Source of the DNA: Lachnospiraceae bacterium UBA7160 | GTDB taxonomy: Bacteria > Bacillota > Clostridia > Lachnospirales > Lachnospiraceae | Direction: 5' to 3' | DNA length: 42,586 nt | Assembly: GCA_002491565.1 (NCBI GenBank) | Contig: DKWE01000018.1 | Coordinates: 1-42,586, forward strand | Part shown: piece after piece, positions 17,312 to 24,813 of the stretch | Position numbering within the stretch: position 1 is the first letter of the stretch | How the letters are laid out: every line of letters starts with the position of its first letter | Position numbers and translations under genes: made by a program | The notes under the pieces: generated by a model | Databases searched by the model: none | What the model saw: the letters and a program-made list of their open reading frames with translations, nothing else | What the model was told of the DNA's origin: nothing

Positions 17312-18604
17312 ATGAGAAAAAGAATTGGTGTGGTCGCAGATGATGTGACCGGGGCAAATGATATCGGAATCATGTTTCAGAAAGGCGGCTATCGGTCAGC
17401 TGTTTTTCCGCTGAGCCTGCTTCCTCTGTGCAGCATTGCGGAGGAAGCGGAAGGACTGGATGTCATTATCATCGATACAGACAGCCGTTTTGACACACCC
17501 GGGATAGCCAGAGAGAAGGTCCGGCGGGCGACAGAGCTGCTGGAAACACTGCCGTGCGACGTATATTTTAATAAAACGTGTTCTGTGTTCCGCGGAAATA
17601 TCGGGGCAGAGTTTGATGAGATGCAGGATGTGCTGGGGGTTGGCTGCTGTATGGTGGTTCTGGGTTTTCCGGCAAACGGCAGAACGACTGTGGACGGAAT
17701 TCACTATGTATATGGGAAAAAGCTGGAGGAGTCCCAGTTCCGCAATGACCCGATCCATCCCATGACCATATCGTCACTGGAGGAGATTCTGCACAGACAG
17801 TCAGACCGGAGCGTGCGGCATATCACCTGGAGGGATCTCGACCGCGGAGCCGCCTGGGTAAAGGCCAGAAAGGATGAATTAAAGATACAGTGCGCCTATC
17901 TGATCTTTGATATCAGGGATCAGAGGGATCTTCGGATCGTTGCACAGGCCATCGCGGATGAGCGCTGTATCTGCGGAAGCTCTGCGATTGGCGAGGAGCT
18001 TCCGGCAGCTTATGAACAAAAGGAAGAAGAACAGGTACTGATTCTGGCGGGAAGCCTGACGCAGCAGAGCCTGGCGCAGATTGCATATATGAAGCAGCAG
18101 AACTGCCCGGCATGGGAATTCCCGGCGGACTGCATTTATGATGAAACAAAGCGGCAGGAAACAATTGCGGGGCTCACCGGAGAGATGGCGGAGGCTTTGA
18201 CGAAAAACAGGATCTGCCTGCTTCATTCCTCGAATCAGGCGGAGTCAGTGAAGCAGACCAAGGAGTGCGGGAAAGCGCTTGGCCTGACGGATGAGGAGAT
18301 TGGAAAGCGCATTTCCGAGACCATGTGTACGATTGTGAGAGCAGTTCTGGAGCGAAGTGGCTGCCGGAGGCTGATTGTGGCAGGAGGAGACACATCGGCG
18401 GCGGCTGTCGCGGAGCTTGAGATTTACAGAATGAATATCAGACAGGAGATTGAGCCGGGGGTTCCGGCGATGACTGCGAAAACAGTTCTGGGCGATATGA
18501 GGCTGGTGCTGAAATCAGGAAGCTTTGGAAGCGATGCATTTCTGGAGCGGGCGGCATCTGCCGTCCGGAGGGAGGACGCAGGACAGTGGATGCGCGAACG
18601 GTAA
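17312..18604 (+). CDS. DUF1537 four-carbon acid sugar kinase
   Basis: This 430-residue protein belongs to the DUF1537 (OtnK/DtnK) kinase family. Members phosphorylate threonate, erythronate or 3-oxo-tetronate with ATP. The N-terminal ADDVTGANDIG motif, TDSRFD and NKTCSVFRGNIGAE segments are the sugar-binding half. The C-terminal nucleotide half shows LILAGSLTQQS, LIVAGGDTSAAAV and LKSGSFGSDAF. The pairing of such kinases with a class II aldolase-type decarboxylase is established for 3-oxo-tetronate catabolism, and such a gene lies two genes downstream. The exact substrate is inferred. A 191-bp gap before it has no clear promoter or terminator, and it ends 43 bp before the SIS gene. Confidence 0.88.
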   Translation: MRKRIGVVADDVTGANDIGIMFQKGGYRSAVFPLSLLPLCSIAEEAEGLDVIIIDTDSRFDTPGIAREKVRRATELLETLPCDVYFNKTCSVFRGNIGAEFDEMQDVLGVGCCMVVLGFPANGRTTVDGIHYVYGKKLEESQFRNDPIHPMTISSLEEILHRQSDRSVRHITWRDLDRGAAWVKARKDELKIQCAYLIFDIRDQRDLRIVAQAIADERCICGSSAIGEELPAAYEQKEEEQVLILAGSLTQQSLAQIAYMKQQNCPAWEFPADCIYDETKRQETIAGLTGEMAEALTKNRICLLHSSNQAESVKQTKECGKALGLTDEEIGKRISETMCTIVRAVLERSGCRRLIVAGGDTSAAAVAELEIYRMNIRQEIEPGVPAMTAKTVLGDMRLVLKSGSFGSDAFLERAASAVRREDAGQWMRER

Positions 18605-18647
18605 CTGTGAGGATACCGGACAGATACAGAAGAAGGAGGAGGAAAGC

Positions 18648-19250
18648 ATGGATCATTTGAGTCGGCTGATCGAGAGATATCCGGCGCTGGAAGAGATAAA
18701 GGAAGATATCAGGCGGGCGTATGAGCTGCTGGAGGAATGCTTTGAGGCCGGAGGAAAGATGCTTGTCTGTGGAAACGGCGGGAGTGCAGCGGATTCAGAC
18801 CACATCGTGGGGGAGCTGATGAAAGGCTTTTACAAGCAGCGCAGGCTGCCGGAGGAGGAGCGGACAAAGTATGCGGACCTTGGCGACCGGCTGCAGGGAG
18901 CGCTCCCGGCCATTGCGCTGACGCAGCATCAGGCGCTGTCTACTGCTTATCTGAACGATGTGGACCCGGAGCTGGTATTTGCGCAGCAGGTGTACGGCTA
19001 CGGGAAGAGCGGAGATGTATTTTTCGGGCTTAGCACGTCAGGAAATTCAGAAAATGTGGTGGCGGCGGCGAAAGTAGCCGGGGCAAAAAATATGCGTGTG
19101 GTGACGATGACGGGGCGCGACGGCGGAAGGCTGAAGGCGCTCAGCGATGTCAGTCTGGTGGTTCCTGCACAGGTGACGGCGGATATTCAGGAGTATCACC
19201 TGCCGATTTATCATACGCTTTGCGCGATGCTGGAGGAGCACTTTTTCTGA
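18648..19250 (+). CDS. SIS-domain sugar-phosphate isomerase, GmhA-like
   Basis: This 200-residue SIS protein resembles sedoheptulose-7-phosphate isomerase. It has GNGGSAADSDH and LSTSGNSENV for sugar-phosphate binding, and candidate zinc ligands in SDHIVGELMKGF plus a C-terminal EYHLPIYHTLC. It should interconvert a ketose phosphate and an aldose phosphate. No other LPS heptose genes are near, so a catabolic sugar-isomerase role in this operon is more likely than heptose synthesis. The start ATG18648 follows AGGAGGAGG. A longer ORF beginning at 18525 runs inside the DUF1537 gene and is not used. The stop is followed by a 37-bp tandem repeat. Confidence 0.85.
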   Translation: MDHLSRLIERYPALEEIKEDIRRAYELLEECFEAGGKMLVCGNGGSAADSDHIVGELMKGFYKQRRLPEEERTKYADLGDRLQGALPAIALTQHQALSTAYLNDVDPELVFAQQVYGYGKSGDVFFGLSTSGNSENVVAAAKVAGAKNMRVVTMTGRDGGRLKALSDVSLVVPAQVTADIQEYHLPIYHTLCAMLEEHFF

Positions 19251-19282
19251 AAAAACAGAAGCAGGAGCGAGGAATGCTTCAG

Positions 19283-19392
19283 GGATAGAACTGGAAAAAG
19301 AAGTGCGCGAGGGTTTCGGGAATAGAATTGGAAAAAGAAATGCGCGAGGGCTTCGGGAATAGAATTGGAAAAAGAAATGCGCGAGGCTTTGG
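19283..19392 (+). repeat. 37-bp intergenic tandem repeat, three copies
   Basis: Copies lie at 19283-19319, 19320-19356 and 19357-19392 (the last is 36 bp). The core is GAATTGGAAAAAGAAATGCG followed by CGAGGGCTTCGG. A more diverged fourth copy can be traced to the left at about 19252-19282. The unit is not a multiple of three and lies between two genes, just before the ribosome binding site of the aldolase. Confidence 0.85.
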
Positions 19393-19422
19393 TGAAGAAA
19401 TAATTCGATAGGAGGAATGGAG

Positions 19423-20016
19423 ATGTTTGCGGAAAAACAGCGTGCGGAACTTTGCAAAATTGCCCGGATGCTCTATGAGCAGGGGCTGGTGAGCGGAACG
19501 GCAGGGAATCTCAGCGTGCGTCTGGACGAGAAAACTATGCTGATTACACCTTCGGGTGTCCATAAGGGGATGCTTGCGCCGGAGGATCTGATCGTACAAA
19601 ATTTCGATCTGACCGTGGTATCCGGGACACGCAAGCCTACGAAGGAAGCGGCGATGCACAGCAAGATCTATGAGCTGCGCCCGGATATCGAAGCGGTGCT
19701 GCATACCCACCCGGCAGCGGCGACTGCGTTTGCGGTGTGCGGGGAGGTGCTTCCCGCGAACTGCCTTGTGGAAGTGGATTCCGTGATCGGGAGCATGGGG
19801 CTGGCGGGCTACGCTCCTGCCGGTTCCCGGGAGCTGGTTCTTGAAATAGAGCGGGTCGTACCGGAGCATGATGTGATTTTCCTGCAGAACCATGGCCTGA
19901 TCACCTGCGGAAAAAATCTGATGAGCGCGTTTTGCAAGATGGAGTCTGTGGAAAATGCCGCGAAGACGCTCTTTATGGCAGAACGGATGGGAAGAGTGCA
20001 ATTTTTTAGGGACTAA
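19423..20016 (+). CDS. Class II aldolase/adducin family protein
   Basis: This 197-residue protein belongs to the L-fuculose-phosphate aldolase/adducin family, which uses zinc bound by three histidines. The N-terminal SGTAGNLSVR, the TPSGV loop, the KEAAMH acid segment, the HTHP zinc pair and the NHG zinc histidine are all present. The family includes fuculose-phosphate aldolase, ribulose-phosphate epimerase and OtnC, the 3-oxo-tetronate-4-phosphate decarboxylase that works with DUF1537 kinases. The nearby DUF1537 gene makes an OtnC-like role attractive but unproven. AGGAGGA (19410-19416) is spaced 6 nt from ATG19423; the in-frame ATG at 19417 is too close. It is the last gene of the operon. 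Confidence 0.87.
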   Translation: MFAEKQRAELCKIARMLYEQGLVSGTAGNLSVRLDEKTMLITPSGVHKGMLAPEDLIVQNFDLTVVSGTRKPTKEAAMHSKIYELRPDIEAVLHTHPAAATAFAVCGEVLPANCLVEVDSVIGSMGLAGYAPAGSRELVLEIERVVPEHDVIFLQNHGLITCGKNLMSAFCKMESVENAAKTLFMAERMGRVQFFRD

Positions 20017-20069
20017 AAATGTTGTTTGACGCGTATGGACGTAGCCCGTAAATAGGTCCAAAGGCTTGA

Positions 20070-20326
20070 CTTCCCGCAGAATGCTCTTTCCCAGACTCAC
20101 TTACAAACCCTGAAAAACTGAAGAATACGTTTAAGACTGTCAAAAAGTCAAAAATCACATCAAATACGATTAAAAAATATCTTGATTATTTTGAAGATTC
20201 TTTCCTGATTCCTTTAGAAAGATTGTCGTAACAAAGGACGTGGTTCCTGCTCCTTACGATGAAAACGGTAGTCTGACTTTGAATATTTATGATTTTTTAC
20301 TCGACCCGGCAAGCATGAAAAAATAA
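20070..20326 (+). pseudogene. Decayed DUF4143/AAA ATPase fragment
   Basis: Two out-of-frame pieces of one protein family are joined here. The first (20070-20231) reads SLTNPEKLKNTFKTV and then ITSNTIKKYLDYFEDSFLI, the middle of DUF4143 ATPases, and ends in TAA. The second (20222-20326), in another frame, reads IVVTKDVVPAPYDENGS and then IYDFLLDP, their extreme C-terminus, and ends in TAA. About 130 residues that normally separate them are missing, as is the entire N-terminal ATPase domain. The segment is more AT-rich than its neighbours. It is a relic, with no function expected. Recognition is from remembered family motifs. Confidence 0.7.
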
Positions 20327-20373
20327 TAGAGATAAGAGTTTCTAAATTTTATATGAAATTGTGGGCTGCGGCG

Positions 20374-20402
20374 TTGACATTTTCTGGGTTCGGCGGTAGA
20401 GT
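20374..20402 (+). promoter_or_regulatory. Sigma-A-type promoter for the zinc-ribbon/DUF5685/dnaJ operon
   Basis: TTGACA (20374-20379) and TAGAGT (20397-20402) are separated by exactly 17 bp. It lies about 90 bp upstream of the zinc-ribbon gene start and downstream of the pseudogene, on the same strand as the operon. Confidence 0.6.
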
Positions 20403-20489
20403 GTTAGCAGAAACGCGGCAGGCGGGCAGCTGCGGGCGCGTGGGGACGTGTGGACGGCTGGCCTATGCCGGAGAATGAGGTGGATAAGG

Positions 20490-20885
20490 ATGAGAAGAAA
20501 ACTGGAGGAGTTCATGCAGGGAAGGTACGGGGCGGATCAGTTCTCCCGCTTTTTGCTGGGGGCGTGCCTGGTGCTGCTTTTGCTGAACATGTTTACGGGG
20601 CTTCCCCTGATTTATCTGATGGCGCTGGCGTTGCTGGTGTACAGCTATTTCCGGATGTTCTCGCGCAACATCTACAAGCGCAGCGAGGAGAACCGGAAGT
20701 ATATGGAGAAGACGGATGGGATTCGCCGTTCGTTTGACCGGATGAGACGGCGGGCTGCGCAGAGCAAGGACTACCATATCTACAAATGTCCGTCCTGCGG
20801 TCAGAAGATCCGCATTCCGCGCGGCAAAGGGAAGATCGAAATTACCTGCCCCAACTGCAGGAACAAGTTCCAGAAAAGAAGCTGA
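20490..20885 (+). CDS. Membrane protein with C-terminal zinc ribbon
   Basis: This 131-residue protein has two closely spaced hydrophobic segments (about residues 18-50: FLLGACLVLLLLNMF and LIYLMALALLVYSYF), a basic linker, and a zinc ribbon CPSCGQKIRIP paired with CPNCRNKF at residues 105-128. It is probably a small cytoplasmic-facing membrane protein; its function is unknown. The start ATG20490 is chosen because it follows GAGG/AAGGA and avoids an unrelated N-terminal stretch of the longer ORF. The next gene begins only 5 nt after its stop, so it is co-transcribed with a DUF5685-like and a DnaJ-like gene. That cluster recurs, as far as I remember, in Lachnospiraceae. Confidence 0.7.
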   Translation: MRRKLEEFMQGRYGADQFSRFLLGACLVLLLLNMFTGLPLIYLMALALLVYSYFRMFSRNIYKRSEENRKYMEKTDGIRRSFDRMRRRAAQSKDYHIYKCPSCGQKIRIPRGKGKIEITCPNCRNKFQKRS

Positions 20886-20890
20886 TTGCG

Positions 20891-21763
20891 ATGTTTGGAT
20901 ATATATATGTCAATGAACAGGAACTGAAGCTGAAGGAATATACGGCATACCGCAGTTTTTACTGCGGTTTATGCCGTAATTTGCATCAAAGGTATGGACG
21001 GGTTGCGCAGATGATGTTAAACTATGATCTGACGTTTCTCGCGATTTTGCTGACAGGACTGTACGAGCTGGATACGGAGGATACAAAGCGCCGCTGCCTG
21101 CCGCATCCGGTCCGAAAGCATCGGTCGGTGCAGAATGAGGCGGTTTCCTATGCGGCGGATATGACGGTACTGTTGTCGTACCAGAAGATGGCAGATAACT
21201 GGAAGGATGAGCACAATCCGGGCGGCTGGGCGGCTGCTGCGCTGCTTCGGAAGGATTATGAGCGGCTGAAAGAGCAGTACCCGCGTCAGAGCAGCGCAAT
21301 TGAGGAGAATATCCGGCTGCTTGCGGAGGCGGAGAAGAATAGAAGCAAGGACATCGACTATGTGTCGGGGCTGACCGGGCGGTTTCTGGCGGAGATTTTT
21401 GTCTGGAAGGATGACATCTGGCAGGAGAGTCTGCGCGAGATGGGGTTCTTTCTGGGCAAATTTGTTTATCTGATGGATGCGCTGGAGGATTTGCCGAAGG
21501 ACCGCAAGAAGAACAATTACAACCTGTTTACGGACTGCGGCGATGTCTGGAGCGAGACGGAGGAGCCAAAGTACCGGGAAATGCTGACCGGGATGCTTGC
21601 GGAGGCGGCGCGCAGCTTTGAGCGTCTTCCGATTCTGGAGCATGCCGGGATTTTGCGGAATGTGTTGTACTCCGGCGTCTGGAGCCGGTATGTGCTGGTG
21701 CGCGATGCGTCCAGAAAGCATACAGGAGGAATTTTGGGAGACTATTATGAAAAATCCATATGA
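20891..21763 (+). CDS. DUF5685-like protein
   Basis: This 290-residue protein of unknown function begins MFGYIYVNEQELKLKEY and has YRSFYCGLCRNLHQRYG near the N-terminus. It is mostly helical, with the conserved-looking segments LDALEDLPKDRKKNNYN and HNPGGWAAAALLRKDYERL, and no signal peptide. I recall such proteins as DUF5685 in Lachnospiraceae, but this is not verified. An aspartate-rich DALED-type helix could suggest a prenyl-synthase-like all-alpha fold; that is speculation. The start ATG20891 gives the conserved MFGY opening. It overlaps the DnaJ-like gene by 17 bp and is coupled to the zinc-ribbon gene upstream. Confidence 0.7.
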   Translation: MFGYIYVNEQELKLKEYTAYRSFYCGLCRNLHQRYGRVAQMMLNYDLTFLAILLTGLYELDTEDTKRRCLPHPVRKHRSVQNEAVSYAADMTVLLSYQKMADNWKDEHNPGGWAAAALLRKDYERLKEQYPRQSSAIEENIRLLAEAEKNRSKDIDYVSGLTGRFLAEIFVWKDDIWQESLREMGFFLGKFVYLMDALEDLPKDRKKNNYNLFTDCGDVWSETEEPKYREMLTGMLAEAARSFERLPILEHAGILRNVLYSGVWSRYVLVRDASRKHTGGILGDYYEKSI

Positions 21764-22484
21764 TATTCTGGGAGTACCGCCGGGAGCGTCGGAGGACGAG
21801 ATCAAGAAGGCGTACCGCAGACTGAGCCGGAAGTACCATCCGGATGCCAATATCAACAATCCGAATAAGGCGGAGGCGGAGGAGAAGTTTAAAGAGATCC
21901 AGCAGGCCTACCAGCAGATTATGAGGGAGAAGGAAAATGGCGGCGCGTACGGAAGCGGCGGCAGTTACGGAAACGGCGGCAGTTATGGCGGCGGCAGCTA
22001 CGGAAACGGCGGAAACTATGGCGGAGGCGGCTACGGCGGGTTCGGAGGTTTCGGTGGCTTTGGCGGCTACGGCGGAGGCCGGCAGGACAGCCAGAATGCG
22101 TGGTCTGAGGAGGATGTGCGGATGCAGGCAGCGGAAAATTATATCCGCAACCGCGCGTTTGAGGAGGCGCTTCATGTGCTTTCCGAGATTCGCTCACGTA
22201 CCGCACACTGGTATTACCTGAGCGCGCTTGCGAATTCCGGGCAGGGCAACAATGTGATTGCGAAGGAGCATGCACAGCGTGCGGTTTCGATGGCTCCGGA
22301 CAATGCATCCTACCGCCAGCTGGTACGGCAGATGGAAAACGGCGGCCAGTGGTATCAGACGATGGGAGAGAGCTACGGTAATCCGTTTGAAGGAGGCGGA
22401 GACTGGTGTATGCGGCTCTGCATGCTGAATATGTTCTGCAGCTGCTGCTGCGGAGGGAGGGCGATGCCGATTTTCTGCTGCTGA
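21747..22484 (+). CDS. DnaJ-domain protein with Gly-rich and Cys-rich segments
   Basis: This 245-residue protein starts with a J domain (residues 4-65) carrying the HPD motif at 31-33, which stimulates an Hsp70 partner. Residues about 70-110 form a run of Gly, Tyr, Asn, Ser and Phe (GGSYGNGG, GGFGGFGGFGG type). This is followed by a TPR-like helical region (about 125-195) and a short tail CMLNMFCSCCCGG ending IFCC. It lacks the zinc-finger and C-terminal peptide-binding domains of classical DnaJ, so it is a specialised J-protein. It overlaps the DUF5685-like gene by 17 bp. It might recruit DnaK to a membrane-associated client with its operon partners; this is inference. Confidence 0.85.
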   Translation: MKNPYDILGVPPGASEDEIKKAYRRLSRKYHPDANINNPNKAEAEEKFKEIQQAYQQIMREKENGGAYGSGGSYGNGGSYGGGSYGNGGNYGGGGYGGFGGFGGFGGYGGGRQDSQNAWSEEDVRMQAAENYIRNRAFEEALHVLSEIRSRTAHWYYLSALANSGQGNNVIAKEHAQRAVSMAPDNASYRQLVRQMENGGQWYQTMGESYGNPFEGGGDWCMRLCMLNMFCSCCCGGRAMPIFCC

Positions 22485-22587
22485 GCATGATTTATAACCG
22501 TGACAGACGCGAAGCGGCTGGTCTGCGGCTTGTATTTACAGCTTGCGGGAGACCGCAGGCTGCTGCAACAGAGGGAGGAATTTTGAA

Positions 22588-23868
22588 ATGAGTGACTATC
22601 AGATTGAGACAAAATGTATCCACTCCGGCTGGAATCCAAAATCGGGTGAGCCGAGACAGCTGCCGGTTTATCAGAGCACGACGTTCAAATATGATACGTC
22701 GGAGGAGATGGGCAAGCTGTTCGACCTGGAGGCGGACGGATATTTCTATACACGGCTGCAGAATCCGACGAATGACGCGGTAGCGGCAAAGATTGCGGAC
22801 CTGGAGGGGGGCGTTGCGGCGACTCTGACCTCCTCCGGACAGGCGGCGAATTTTTACGCAGTGTTCAATATCTGTGAGGCGGGCGACCATGTGATCTGTG
22901 CATCCGCGATCTACGGCGGGACATTCAACCTGCTCGGGGTGACGCTTAAAAAGCTTGGGATTGCATGCACGTTTATCAATGTGGATGACGATGCGGAGAC
23001 GCTTGCAAAAGCATTCCGCCCGAATACAAAGGCGGTGCTTGCAGAGACAATCTCCAATCCGGCGCTGGTCGTGCTGGACATCGAGAAGCTCGCGGCGCTT
23101 GCGCATGCGCACGGCGTACCGCTGATTGTGGATAATACATTTGCGACTCCGGTCAACTGCAGGCCGTTTGAGTGGGGTGCGGATATTGTAACGCACTCGA
23201 CGACAAAATATATGGATGGGCATGCGACGCAGGTCGGCGGTGCAATTGTGGACAGTGGCAACTTTGACTGGGAGGCATATGGAGACAAGTACCATGGCCT
23301 GACGACACCGGATGAGTCGTATCACGGAATTACGTATACGAAGCGGTTCGGGAAGAAGGCGTATATTACAAAAGCAGTTTCGCAGCTGATGCGGGACCTC
23401 GGCTCGATTCCGTCCCCGATGAATTGCTTCCTGCTGAATCTCGGACTGGAGACGCTGCCGCTGCGGGTAGAGCGGCACTGCTACAATGCGCAGAAGGTCG
23501 CGGAGTATCTGGATGCGCATGAGAAGGTTGCGCATGTGAATTTTGCAGGACTTCCGAACGATAAGTACCATGAGCTGGCGAAGAAATACATGCCGAAGGG
23601 GACCTGCGGTGTGATTTCCTTTGAACTGAAGGGCGGCAGAGCGGCTGCGGTCCGGTTCATGGATTCCCTGAGACTGGCGTCGATCGTGACACATGTGGCG
23701 GATGCGAAGACCTGTGTGCTTCATCCGGCGAGCCATACGCATCGCCAGATGAATGATGAGCAGCTCGCAGCAGCGGGCGTATCGCCGGGGCTGATCCGTC
23801 TGTCGGTCGGTATCGAGCATGCAGACGATATCATTGCAGATCTCGCGCAAGCGTTGGAGAAGGCCTGA
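22588..23868 (+). CDS. O-acetylhomoserine sulfhydrylase
   Basis: This 426-residue PLP enzyme of the Cys/Met metabolism family makes homocysteine from O-acetylhomoserine and sulfide, a step of methionine synthesis. The N-terminus ETKCIHSGWNP, the YTRLQNPT segment, SSGQAANFYAVFN, and the PLP lysine Lys207 in HSTTKYMDGHATQVGG fit the MetY group. The insert with YHGLTTPDESYHGITY is typical of the sulfhydrylase branch rather than gamma-synthase. AGGGAGGAA precedes ATG22588. The 103-bp upstream gap shows no SAM riboswitch. A strong hairpin terminator follows at 23915. Confidence 0.9.
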   Translation: MSDYQIETKCIHSGWNPKSGEPRQLPVYQSTTFKYDTSEEMGKLFDLEADGYFYTRLQNPTNDAVAAKIADLEGGVAATLTSSGQAANFYAVFNICEAGDHVICASAIYGGTFNLLGVTLKKLGIACTFINVDDDAETLAKAFRPNTKAVLAETISNPALVVLDIEKLAALAHAHGVPLIVDNTFATPVNCRPFEWGADIVTHSTTKYMDGHATQVGGAIVDSGNFDWEAYGDKYHGLTTPDESYHGITYTKRFGKKAYITKAVSQLMRDLGSIPSPMNCFLLNLGLETLPLRVERHCYNAQKVAEYLDAHEKVAHVNFAGLPNDKYHELAKKYMPKGTCGVISFELKGGRAAAVRFMDSLRLASIVTHVADAKTCVLHPASHTHRQMNDEQLAAAGVSPGLIRLSVGIEHADDIIADLAQALEKA

Positions 23869-23914
23869 GTAGCAGGTACTGGCTCAGCGTGCAGGATAGC
23901 GCAGGGAGTTCATC

Positions 23915-23964
23915 AAAAAGCAGCGTTGATATCCGGAATTCAGTCCGGATGCAACGCTGCTTTT
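23915..23964. terminator. Strong bidirectional terminator
   Basis: AAAAAGCAGCGTTG (23915-23928) pairs with GCAACGCTGCTTTT (23951-23964), and an inner ATCCGGA/TCCGGAT stem closes the hairpin. A-rich on one side and T-rich on the other, it can terminate the sulfhydrylase gene (+) and the mscL gene (-), which converge here. Confidence 0.9.
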
Positions 23965-24060
23965 ATGTATGATGGTGTATTGTCTGCGCTGCAGCCCTCT
24001 GTATAGAGGATGGCTGTAAAGCGGCGTGACAATGCCTGCCCTGAAAGGAACGGCAGACGG

Positions 24061-24504
24061 TTATCTCTTTTTGAGATCCGATGCGCAGTGCGGACACTTG
24101 ACGGCATCGATGTGAATCTCAGACTTGCAGTACGGGCAGATCTTTGTGACAGGTGCTGCCGCGGGAGCTGGCTTGTGCAGCTTGTTGAGTCCCTTGATTG
24201 CCATGAAAATGACAAATGCGGTCAGCAGGAACTGGACAATGATCTGGATAAAATTACCGTAGGCGATGACAGAAGTCGCAGCCCTTGCTTCTTCCAGAGT
24301 TGCGTACTTATTGCCGTCAAGCGTGATCATCAGGTTTGTGAAGTCTACCTTGCCTGTGACCAGCGTGACAACCGGCATCACGATATCGTTGACCAGCGAA
24401 TTTACGATTCCGCTGAACGCGCCGCCGATGATGACACCGACTGCCATGTCAACGACATTGCCGCGCATGATAAAGTCCTTGAATTCTTTCATCATGTTTC
24501 CCAT
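24061..24504 (-). CDS. mscL: Large-conductance mechanosensitive channel with zinc ribbon
   Basis: This 147-residue MscL relieves turgor on osmotic downshock. It has the N-terminal MKEFKDFIMRGNVVDMAVG amphipathic start and first transmembrane helix (GVIIGGAFSGIVNSLVND), the second helix near residues 70-95 (FIQIIVQFLLTAFVIFMAI), and the usual cytoplasmic helix. Its last 30 residues form a zinc ribbon with CPYCKSE and CPHCASD, absent from the E. coli protein. The start codon read from 24504 has GGAG 11 nt upstream; an internal ATG at 24492 would give a shorter N-terminus. It is a single-gene unit reading toward the terminator at 23915. Confidence 0.92.
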   Translation of the reverse strand: MGNMMKEFKDFIMRGNVVDMAVGVIIGGAFSGIVNSLVNDIVMPVVTLVTGKVDFTNLMITLDGNKYATLEEARAATSVIAYGNFIQIIVQFLLTAFVIFMAIKGLNKLHKPAPAAAPVTKICPYCKSEIHIDAVKCPHCASDLKKR

Positions 24505-24607
24505 GAGCCCTTTTTCTCCTTTCCTGTTCGTATACCGTTTTGCGGGCGCGAAGCGGTACCAAAAGTGCCGCGCCGCTGCGATGCACCGGCACAGCAAATA
24601 ATGAATA

Positions 24608-24616
24608 ATTATAGCA
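24608..24616 (-). promoter_or_regulatory. Extended -10 element for mscL
   Basis: On the minus strand the sequence reads TGCTATAAT, an extended -10 with a perfect hexamer, about 105 bp upstream of the mscL start. No good -35 hexamer is seen, which extended -10 promoters can tolerate. Confidence 0.5.
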
Positions 24617-24689
24617 TGATTTTTGTAAAAAAGCTACGAGGATTCACGATTTTCCCAGGGTTTTTTCTCAGGCGAGGTTACGGTTCAGG

Positions 24690-24735
24690 CGGCTCACTTT
24701 ACGAGCTTGCAACGAAAATTTCCAGTGGCTGAACT
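24690..24735 (+). repeat. Dispersed repeat, TTTACGAGCTTGCAAC type
   Basis: ACTTTACGAGCTTGCAAC here recurs at about 35120-35137, and a diverged copy lies on the opposite strand near 42520. The segment sits between mscL and yhaO, in an otherwise empty gap of about 300 bp. Confidence 0.5.
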
Positions 24736-24746
24736 GTGCTGTCCTG

Positions 24747-24755
24747 TGGTATACT
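24747..24755 (+). promoter_or_regulatory. Extended -10 element for the yhaO-yhaN operon
   Basis: TGGTATACT is an extended -10, 59 bp upstream of the yhaO start. No strong -35 is visible at 16-18 bp spacing. Confidence 0.45.
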
Positions 24756-24813
24756 GTTAGTATTGCGCAGGCATGGATTCAGAAGTACACGAGGGTGAGA
24801 GGAGGAGATGCGG

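Noticed and set aside
22485..22587. SAM riboswitch ahead of the sulfhydrylase gene
   Set aside because: The gap is only 103 bp and lacks the conserved SAM-I or other SAM riboswitch core; only a short GCGG/CCGC stem is visible.
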